Assembly: GCA_019188255.1 (NCBI GenBank)
Contig: JAETXT010000012.1
Span: forward strand, 1,984,001 to 2,048,000
DNA: 64,000 nt
DNA from: Verticillium longisporum
Lineage: Eukaryota > Ascomycota > Sordariomycetes > Glomerellales > Plectosphaerellaceae
Reading direction: 5' to 3'
Shown: one piece after another, positions 55,701-64,000 of the stretch
Numbering within the stretch: the stretch's first letter is position 1
Layout: each line of letters begins with the position of its first letter
The notes under the pieces: model-generated
The model's database searches: none
Seen by the model: only the letters and a program-made list of their open reading frames with translations
Told to the model about the DNA's origin: nothing
Translations under genes and position numbers: made by a program

Positions 55701-56125
55701 GTAGATGAAGGACTTGGCTCGTCTGTGGGGGACGGCGATGGAAGGGCTGTTTCTGATTCCTCACTGCTAATGATCAGTTTCGGCTTCTTCGCATTCGTGT
55801 AGCCTGTCCTTGCCTACCGAAGTAACAGGAGGGCAGAGAGCACTTACGTGACCTTTTTTGGACCTGCCGCAGTGCCCTTCTGCTGAGCTATTCTAGAAAA
55901 CGGGTCTCGTTCGATGTTTGACTGGGGAGGGCCTTGAAATCTGGATGTCGTTGGAGGTTGCCGACCACCGCCATAGGCAGGTTGCGGTAGATGTGCTTGG
56001 GTATGCCCAATTTGGGGGGTTATCCATGCTGGCCGAGGATCACCGAGAAAGGCGTTGACAGTTCGATTAGAGGCCGTAACCTGGGCGTCACTGAGGTTCA
56101 TACCTTGACGCCCTGGCGGAGGCAT
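52793..56125 (-). CDS. MIZ/SP-RING zinc finger protein, putative SUMO E3 ligase
   Basis: MIZ/SP-RING proteins bind the SUMO E2 enzyme Ubc9 and direct SUMO onto nuclear targets. Two exons fit, 56125-55848 and 55763-52793, giving 1082 residues. The N-terminus is Pro/Gln-rich and disordered. A helical region follows at about 190-360 (SGDVFFLILHQIFCAWSLD). The middle is Gln/Pro/Ser-rich. Next comes a folded part with WPAHIYVMCNSQAVKIRRKL, resembling the domain before the finger in PIAS/ZMIZ-type proteins. The finger reads SSCTHLECFDLEVWL with WKCPLCDKDARPGSL; between them lies an insert with extra cysteines (KCGCGLCRR). The tail is acidic and ends with a basic PPKRAKTG patch, probably nuclear. 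I see no SAP domain. No frame break is seen. Confidence 0.85.
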
Positions 56126-58626
56126 GTTCGAGCGTGAGATGGGAGCGGGAGATCTTTGTTAAATGGACGCCTGTCGAAATGCTATAGGGCCTCGCGAGTC
56201 TGCTAGGGGACAACCGTCAACATCCTCATAAGCAAGAGGCAGTATCAGTACAGGGGAGAACTAACCATGAGGCAGCCCGATTATGTCCCATGCGGCGGAA
56301 GGCAAGGAGCTGGAGGAAAGACGTCGGAGGCTCACTGTAACACGCGTTACTACCCCGGGTTGCGTAATAAAGCGCCGTGTCGCAAGGATGGTGATGCGAC
56401 GGAGAACATTGATCGGGAAGCAGCTTGTGGTCCCAATGCTTTGACGGAGTTCTTCGGTTATCCTTGAAATAACTGCAAGCCGTCTGATGTTCTCGCTAGT
56501 CGTATCGTGAAGTGCGCTTGGAGTGCGACTGAAGATGGACAAAATGAAGTCTGGGTGGAGCGTGGTAATGGACTAAAATGGAGCAGATCCGCCGGTGGAG
56601 TTGAAAGGCAGGCAACTTGGAGGTAAGGTGATTAGGAAAGCAGGGTCTCTTAAACAGAAAGGGCTAGACCGCTTTGTGAGGATACCTAGTCCCCCCTAAG
56701 GTACCTACCTACCTACCCAAGTGCTACTTCATCTTGAAAGACCTCCACTGGGATGCACGGCCACAGGCTTGTCCTGACAGGCGGGGCCTGCCTAGGTAAG
56801 GTACTTCGGGCCTGCTGGCTGCTACTGCAGTATCCTAGTGCATATGCGTCTCAGCCCTGAATTCTAACAGACATCACGGCAAGCGGCATATCAAAGGACA
56901 TTGGAGCTGAATTCGTCGTGATCAATAGATTCGGCTGGAAAAGAGTTACCTAGTCGTCAAAAGAGCCGTGTTCCAGAAGAATAGGCCGTATCAACGCCAA
57001 CACAACCCGTCTGCCACTCTTCATCATGGTGGTATCTCAGATGCAGTGCACAGTGATCAAAGGCATGTACCATCTTTTTATAAGTTCACTCTGACTGTTG
57101 GGTACATACGTAGATGCAGTGGAAAACCTGTTGATTTCTGGGACAATTTAATACACCTGAATTAAGATAGCTACCCGTCGAAACAGTACCTAATGGATTG
57201 CCACATCAGCAGGACGGCCATCAGGCTTGGGCAAGTCAGATGTGAGGCTCAGGATATCTGTATTGGGCTGCTTCCCCTATCCACAAATGGGGCACCAACC
57301 CTGAGGCAGTAGTGGGTCTAGCAACCTAGCCAACTGTTGGGGCAGGCTTTCAGGTCAATAAGGGGGGATGCTGGTGTGTGCATGGCTGGCGTTGTAGGGA
57401 ATCCCTTCACTGCAATGAGGATGCGGCAACCATGTAACTCCTCGAGTTTTGAGCTGCGGTCTGCGGCAACCATCTGACCTCGTCTTCTGACGAGATATTC
57501 TGCCTACCTATCTTCGCTCTGGTTTCCCCCTGGACCGCCTGATCCAGACGACCCGTCAACACGCAGAACACAACAGCCCTGCATCGCTTGTACGTCACCG
57601 CACTCTGGTGCCCATGTGCATTGCCTACCTAGAATCCAGACGGAAGTAATCTGCCCTTCGACAATGCAGCGGAAGTACCCTTCGCGCCCCCTGTGGCGGG
57701 TCCGGTACCTGGCCAGACCATTCGTCATTTTTGACCCCACCCTGTTTGGCTTCAGGCGGCGCGAGTTCAACACGCCTTTCCCTTTTCCTCTCCTCCGCCA
57801 TCTTCATCTGCTGTCTCGGCCGCTCACCAATCAGTTCATCAATCCACACTCAGATGCATCCGAGTCAGAACTCAACCCTGACGAGCTGACAGTCGTGACA
57901 GATTCCTATCCACGTTTTTCCTCAAGGCCCTTCCTTTGCATCATTGTCACCTTCCCCTCCTCCCTGCCGATCAACTACCCGGGACAATCTCACCCCACCG
58001 CTGGGATCCCACCCATTCGTAGTGGCTCGGCTCCTTATCCTTAATACAGAAACCGACCTACCTAACCGTACCTTATCCAACCCCCCGTCGAACAATCGAG
58101 CGCCGACCCTCCGACCTGCCTCGTCTGGCCACCAGGTTCTTTTGCGCCATTCACCCATGCCCAATAGCCATCCTCCACCCTCGTTCCTGTTCTCGACGGT
58201 CCTCTCCAATCATATCTCGATGCGACGCCATTGATCAGTACTCCATACTCCAGCCTCCAACCTCCGTCCCTCCACCTTGCAGCTTTCACGGCGACTTTTC
58301 GTGCCACTCCTCAACTCGCTCGCCACCACCTCGGCGACGAGGCAGCCATCAGTCAACGAGACAGGCGACGACCCCCTGACGACACGATTTCTGGGTGCGA
58401 GTCCCATTGTCATTGCCGCCAGAGCTCGAACTACGACCCCATTCTCTTGCCCCATCCGGCCTACCTCGACGATCACGTTTGACATTTCGCTTCCTCCTTT
58501 CGGCCCTCTATTGCGCACACCACCCGCTGGCTGTTCCCGTAGTCCGGATGTGATTTCGTCGAGCCTCATTGTCTTTCACCAGCGCCTCCAGCTCCTGTCA
58601 AGCTGCGACTGCCATCGCGGGACGTG
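56126..58626. other. Divergent intergenic region
   Basis: This 2.5-kb gap lies between the MIZ gene (-) and the Boi-type gene (+). A TAGGTA cluster lies at 56696-56718 and smaller copies near 56790, 57507 and 57627. From about 57770 to 58620 the plus strand is strongly C/T-rich, as expected of a long fungal 5' leader. Open frames there start with non-ATG codons or show no motif. Confidence 0.5.
56696..56718. repeat. CTAAGGTACCTACCTACCTACC motif cluster
   Basis: TACC tetramer repeats join an AAGGTACC palindromic core; this is another copy of the dispersed intergenic motif family. Confidence 0.55.
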
Positions 58627-61600
58627 ATGGCTGCGAGACCACCAAACGAGGGTCATCCCAAGCCAGATGTTGGCGACACCCTTCTTGTCATTCGTAAGTC
58701 CGATTGACGGTGTTGATCCTCCGTGCTTTCTCCGCGGTGATCTACCGTTGTCCTATCCTTGCACCCATGCCTGGATTGCCTCTAATTTGCTGTAGATGAC
58801 TTCCTTGCGAGGAGCTCTGACGAGCTGAGTCTTGTCAAAGGTGACCGTGTCGAGCTGATCGAAAGAGACGATGAATTTGGTGACGGCTGGTTTCTGGGCA
58901 AACACCTTGCGAACGGCAACAGCGGGCTCTTCCCCGAAGGTATGCGAAGCCACCTTGGCTCCAAATCCGCCTCTCGACTGACCCTACTCCTTCTAGTATA
59001 CACACGACCTGCACCCAAAATCCAACACGCGAATGCCCCTCTGAACCATGTACCCAGCGCCAAAGCGGTCGAATCGCCAGCTGAGCCATCGCAAAATACA
59101 GGGAGTTCTAACCCGGTTGACCCTGCTCAAAACGCGCCCGTTCCGGCCACACCACATGTTGCGTCTCCTTCAAGTACGGATGCTGCAACTCCCATAACGC
59201 TTCCCTTGAATGCAGCCAAAAAAGACGACGTGCCAAGCCAGCCTCAGCCATCAATCTCCGGGCCCAGTTTTGGCTCGCTCAACAGTCTCGAGGCTGGCCC
59301 GGACAGCCACGTTCTCCACGAGACATTGAATGTGATTGACGAACACATAACCGATTTACGATCTCCGCCAAGCTCAGGTGGTCTACGTGCCGCCACCAAC
59401 GATTCGGGCAGCGAATACAGCACCCAACTCGATCATCGGCTCTCCTACATTCAGGGTGAAGAGACAGATGAAGAAGAAGAGGGGGCTCACTCGAGGCTTG
59501 AAGTGGAGGCATGGTCGCCCGACCAAGTCGCGGAGCATCTGTTCACGGCAGGTGTCGAGAAGCATCACTGTGAAGTGTTTCGCGATCAGGAGATTACTGG
59601 CGACGTCCTTCTGGGCATGGACCAGAGTTCTCTTTTCATTAAAGCATTTGACCTGGGGTCCGTGGGACGGCGGCTTAAGACATGGCAGAAGATCAAAGCA
59701 CTGCAGGACGAGTGCAATGGGCAAGGCATTGCCACTAAAAGGACGACGCAGACGTACGGCAGCGATGCTGGCTCGGATGGTAGACGGACCCGGAGTAGGA
59801 CAAGCACCATGACCAACTCCATGCACAGATTACCACCGGGCGACGACAGGACCATGTCGATACAAACGAGACGCCTATCCATCACACAAACACCCCGGAT
59901 GGAAGCAGCCGGGCTCGTTTCGCCCATCTCCTCGACGGCACCAGGAAATAGCCCCCCCCGACCATCTCACATCAAACGGCCATCTGCCGCCTCTGTTAGA
60001 GACTTGCATCACTCGCGACGTCACTCTTCCACCGATTATCTCGCGACCGGCACGACCCCCGCGGCCAACATAATAAGCCCGAAATTGGAAACAAGCGGAA
60101 CATTCCCTCAAGTCGAAACTACTACACACAAGAAGCAACCCTCATTTGACAGGAACTGGTCTCTCGGGAATGCCTTTTCATCGCCCCGCCCCCTCTCTTC
60201 TGCCGGATTACAGGACGCAATGCATCAGTCTGGACTTAGTGTGCAGGAGACGGCACCTGACCTGGATCGCGGATACTTCAGTGGGAATGAAGTGGATGGC
60301 CGGCGGCGCAATGTGCTGAGGAAGCGCGACAGCGGTGCTCATTCGAAGAAGAACAGCTACGCTGACGAGCAGCGTGTGCGAAGTGCAACAGCGATATCAA
60401 GACACTCGCGGTATGGGAGCATCGATGCTCCTCGCGAAGGTGCACCATCTGCAGCTGCACAAAAGTACTACGGTCTCCAATCGGGCCCTCACAAGCGTGC
60501 CACGTCTACCAGCACAACTCAATCCATCCCACGTGTACCCTCGATCCGGGAAGCACCGTCACCCGTTGTCACCAAGCTTGATAGCGCGTCCAGAGACTTG
60601 CCTGTTGTCTCGGGGTCGCCTGCCAATAGGCAAAACGTAAACTCTGACTGGTTGGCTTCGCTTGTCAACAAGCCCACAGTCAAGATTGGCGGCTTGAGAG
60701 CGACTTCGGACATCTCATCTGGCGAGCGCGTACGAATCACGTCACCCGTCGATACCACTGTCAAGGATTCGCCTTTACCTTCTCCTGCACCAACGGGATC
60801 CAGCACGCCGTCCGCAGGACCGAGCTTCGACCTGGAGTCACCTGGGAATGGGAAGATGAGCCCTAGCACCACGACAACAGCCGCCAGTAAATCCAGTCGC
60901 AGGAAGGGGAAGAAGGAAACAAGCGCCTATCAACGAGGACTGCAAAAGATTGGACCGAAAGAGGCCATGAAAGACGCAGATTACAGCGGATGGATGAAAA
61001 AGAAGAGCTCGAACCTGATGACGACTTGGAAGCCTCGACTTTTTGTCCTGAAAGGAAGACGCCTGGCCTACTACTATTCAGAAGATGACCAGCAAGAGAA
61101 GGGCTTGATCGATATCTCTTTCCACCGTGTTCTGCCAGCAGACAACGAGAAGCTGACAGGTCTTCACGCGACTCTGACTGGGGCGGGATCTGCCGCGGCA
61201 CCTGCCGCCAGCACTCTCGCGCAACCAGAGGTCGCCCTGGACAAGGAGACGACTCGATGTTTATTTTCAAGCTCGTACCCCCGCGCACAGGACTGACCCG
61301 CGCAGTCAACTTCACCAAGCCCACAGTCCACTATTTTGCAGTCCCTAATCTGCAGCAGGGACGACTATGGATGGCAGCTCTCGTCAAGGCTACCATCGAC
61401 CGGGACGATACTCAACCTATAACCACGACATATCAGCAGAAGACCATATCACTTGCGAAAGCAAGGGCCATGCGTCACCGACCACCTGCACTAATGAACC
61501 TGGACGAGACACCCGAGGAGGACAAGAAGAACGTGGGAGGCTCTAACAAGGACGCAAATCTCCTCGGTATTCATTTCGGCGAGACGGACAGTGGTGTGTC

Positions 61601-61702
61601 CGGCTTGGAGAAGCCGGGCCCACAAAGGTAGAAAGTGCCAACGCTCAGAAGCTCTTCTTCGATGCTGAAAGCAGTGCCGCTCCTCCGCCTCAGAGCGCAT
61701 AG
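58627..61702 (+). CDS. Boi1/Boi2-type polarity scaffold (SH3-SAM-PH), frame broken twice
   Basis: Boi proteins act at sites of polarised growth and help exocytosis with Cdc42 and the exocyst. Three exons fit: 58627-58693, 58796-58939 and 58997-61702. The SH3 domain (about residues 13-72) includes DELSLVKGDRVELIERDDEF, DGWFLGKHL and NSGLFPEVYTRPAP across introns. The SAM domain (about 240-310) reads WSPDQVAEHLFTAGVEKHH with FDLGSVGRRLKTWQKIKALQ. A long Ser/Pro-rich linker follows. The PH domain (about 730-850) has DYSGWMKKKSSNLMTTWKPR and, after the first break, MFIFKLVPPRTGLTRAVNF and GRLWMAALVKATIDRD. The breaks are near 61250 and 61620; the second restores the end QKLFFDAESSAAPPQSA. Adding two bases gives 973 codons. 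Confidence 0.88.
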
Positions 61703-62320
61703 AGGCGCCTGCGGGGTTTACGGCCACTGCGAAAGAATGCTGACGAGACCCCGGCAACGTGATGGGGGCTTGGCTTGGTCAGCTTCTTCGGTGCGTCATG
61801 ATTGAGATTTCGATTCCTGGAGATACAATTAATGAAGAGGTGGTTTGAGCGCGAAACGCATTTAAAACTGCAGCTGGCAGTTTGAGTGTTATAATCATTG
61901 GGGAGAGATATTCGTCACCGATCCAGGCATTCCCCGAATCAAGGCCACCCATTCCAGCCTGCCCTCTTGTCGGATTCAGGAGCCGTGGGTCGTTGGCCTT
62001 AAGATTTGGTCTCCGATAGCGTCGATGATGCCTCTGTAGCAGGGGGTAAGGGGGCGCGGAGTTCTGAGACGCGATACGCCACTGACCAGCGTGTAAATGG
62101 TTTGCTTGTTCATGAGTACAATGACGGCTGGTTCTAGCTAGACATATCTACTATCCTAGTAGATCACCTATATGATGCGAACAATTTCAATTCGAAATGT
62201 TCTTTACGTCCGACAGGCTTCACTTACTACGGTGACAATTCATGACGATGCTGAGCATGCTCCTTTGGATGCAACGCCCTAGAAGGCCAAATTTCTGACA
62301 GCTTAGGAGAGGACTCCTCG
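61703..62320. other. Convergent intergenic region
   Basis: This lies between the 3' ends of the Boi-type gene (+) and the HAD hydrolase (-). I see no gene. The part at 62140-62200 is AT-rich and holds the inverted pair ACTATCCTAGTAGAT. Confidence 0.5.
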
Positions 62321-63230
62321 TCAAAGCTTAGCCTTCTCTCCATTCACTCGAGGCTTGACCGGAATCTTGGGGTTGCCACCATCCAGTGTCAGGCCCGTGA
62401 TCTTCTCCAGCTCTTCGACGGCTTCGTAAGCCCGGCCCAGATGGACCTTGATCGTCCTAAAGCCTTTTTGCTTTCCACCTTTCAGATTCTCGCCGATGTC
62501 GTCAAGAAACAAGACGCCGCCCGCAGTGACGCCGTCGACCCATCCGCACCTTCGTCCCCTCTCCGTATCAGCATTCTTGGCGACAAACTCGCTGACCGTA
62601 TCGAGAGCAAGCTGGTATGCTTTGGGGTCCGGCTTCCGCAGTCCCACGTGCGCCGAGGAAACAAAGACGTCAAACAGACCACGGACGGGGTCGTCAAGAA
62701 AGTCTTCTTTCCAGAGAGGGTGCCCGCGCGGGAAAATGACCGTATTACTCAGTGCCGCGAGTACATAACGCCCGCTCTCCTTAAGTTTCTTCAAGGCAGG
62801 GAACATCCAGGGGTCTGGTGGGATGGAATTGACCATCATCTCGTGGAACAGTTTCTCCCCATCGATAGATGGTACCGGGGGGGTCTCCCTGGGCAAACTA
62901 GGATCCTTGGCCTGTTGCTCACGGTAGAACTGCTCCCACCTAGTAGGATCACTCAGATCTTGATTGAAGCCCCTGAAGAATGCGTCGTCCATGGGGATGG
63001 ATCCCGTTTCCAGCCGGTGCCAGAATCCGTTTGGCTTCGTCTTAGAGATGGAGGTGTTGACCCATCCTGGCGGGATGCCGAGACCCAGCTCGTAGTCCAG
63101 GATTGACTGGAAAGGAGAAACAACCTGCTAACTATGAGACCTCATGACAATGACAGAAAGGCAGCCATCGACTTACACACACGCCGCCAATATCAAACAG
63201 GATGACTTTGGGCTGCTTAGAGTCCACCAT
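62321..63230 (-). CDS. HAD-superfamily hydrolase (ACAD10/epoxide hydrolase N-domain type)
   Basis: Two exons fit, 63230-63177 and 63124-62321, with a 52-nt intron, giving 285 residues. The start at 63230 (MVDSKQPKVILFDIGGVC) puts HAD motif I at the N-terminus; an in-frame ATG at 63293 would add 21 residues. Motif I reads FDIGGV. The usual second Asp (DxD) is Gly, as in the ACAD10-like and epoxide-hydrolase N-domain branch as I recall it. Motif II is probably LAALSNTV, and motif III lies around GLRKPDPKAYQLAL. The acidic motif IV is GVLFLDDIGENLKGGKQKGF. The cap helices include NGFWHRLETGSIPMDDAFFRG. The substrate is unknown. No frame break is seen. Confidence 0.85.
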
Positions 63231-63751
63231 GTCGGCGACGACGTCGAGAATAGAGTCGACCTGGATTGAATCAAGCTGGTCGAGGGACTGCATCAGGTTC
63301 AACGAGGACGAATATTTCAGCGATACAGAACACCCAGCAAAGGAGGACACCGCGAGCCATTGGCGCCGGCGACCGAGTCCCGCGAACCTCGGCACAGCTC
63401 CCCGCAGAGAGCGGATGGGGGCCTGGGGTACAGCGTCGGGTGGATGTCCGTATCCTTGCCGATCGCGCCCCTTACATAAGCACACGTACACGTGACTCGT
63501 GGCCAACCTAGTCTCTCGTCCCCCACCAGGCTTCCCACCCTCGCCTGGGTCCCTGACGCCAGCCCACTTTGAGACTTATGGCGGGGCTGATAGGGCATGG
63601 CGACTTCAGAAATTCACCAGTGCCCACAGAATTTGATCGGCTCTCATTCAGGAATTCAAGATCGCGAACTTTTTTCGACCTTCACCTCCTCAACCCACCT
63701 ATCACCTACTGACCTGTTTGCTGAGCGCCTGCCAGCCAACCTACAGTCAAA
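63231..63751. other. Divergent promoter region
   Basis: This 520-bp region separates the HAD hydrolase (-) and RPL5 (+) and should hold both promoters. The last 100 bases are pyrimidine-rich on the plus strand, as usual before fungal ribosomal protein genes. Confidence 0.5.
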
Positions 63752-64000
63752 ATGGTAAGTTGAATACCACTGCGACTCGATGTCGTTGCCTATCCCAGGC
63801 CACGACATGAACAAAAGTCAATCGTCCTCAGTACCCGGCAGAAATGCCTTGATAGAGAGTCTTTGCAAGATGCTTCGGATCGAGGGTACAATCTGAAGCG
63901 CAAATTGCTGACTCGGGGGTTCTCTTTGCGCAGACGTTCCACAAGCTGGTGAAGAACAACGCGTACTACAGGTAAGCACGCACCTTTTGGGACTCAAACC
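63752..64000 (+). CDS. RPL5: 60S ribosomal protein L5 (uL18), 5' part only
   Basis: The first exon is only the start codon (63752-63754), followed by GTAAGT. The second exon is 63934-63971, followed by GTAAGC. Joined, they read MTFHKLVKNNAYY, the start of eukaryotic L5 (uL18), which binds 5S rRNA in the large subunit. The gene runs past the window end. An exon of just ATG and a 179-nt first intron are common in fungal ribosomal protein genes. The rest cannot be judged. Confidence 0.88.

Overview
This is nuclear DNA of a filamentous ascomycete (Pezizomycotina). Most genes are cut by short GT-AG introns of about 50-120 nt, often with a CTAAC/CTGAC-type branch site, and genes lie on both strands with long gene-free gaps. 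The families (GT31/DUF604 glycosyltransferase, RTA1-like protein, berberine-bridge-like oxidase, FRE-type reductase, patatin-like and caspase-like proteins) are typical of Sordariomycetes. Hypocreales is my best guess, from remembered protein wording only. I see no bacterial-type operons, CRISPR, virus or intact transposon.

Layout. 1-10 kb: a patatin-like gene (-) and a caspase-like/zinc-finger gene (+) in head-to-head orientation, both frame-broken here. 9.8-13.4 kb: ALG13 (+), actin-interacting protein 1 (-), and a tRNA-Lys(UUU) with a 15-nt intron. 13.8-26 kb: an ISWI ATPase (-), a TAPR1/HAPSTR1-like protein (+), eIF3i (-) and the trifunctional C1-tetrahydrofolate synthase (+); the last two share a promoter region with two TGAGTCA sites. 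27-44 kb, all on the minus strand: ferric reductase, secreted BBE-like flavin oxidase, GT31 glycosyltransferase, a 1060-aa coiled-coil protein of unknown function, a 249-aa unknown protein, and an RTA1-like seven-helix membrane protein. 44.2-48.2 kb: a gene-poor gap with a 19-nt minisatellite. 48-64 kb: a mitochondrial-type lipase (+), an arrestin (-) with a 22-nt minisatellite upstream, a MIZ/SP-RING putative SUMO ligase (-), a Boi-type SH3-SAM-PH polarity scaffold (+), a HAD hydrolase (-), and the first two exons of RPL5 (+), cut by the window end.

Most genes are housekeeping and do not form one pathway. The candidate accessory locus is the first 10 kb, where two effector-type families of fungal incompatibility and cell death sit side by side.

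A key caution concerns sequence quality. Seven genes (patatin, caspase-like, AIP1, eIF3i, ferric reductase, arrestin, Boi) contain 14 reading-frame breaks. Each is best explained by one missing base, often in a short homopolymer. Adding that many bases makes every spliced CDS length a multiple of three. As AIP1 and eIF3i are conserved core genes, uncorrected sequencing deletions are more likely than real decay. Splice sites and lengths were worked out by eye; family names come from recognised motifs, not searches.
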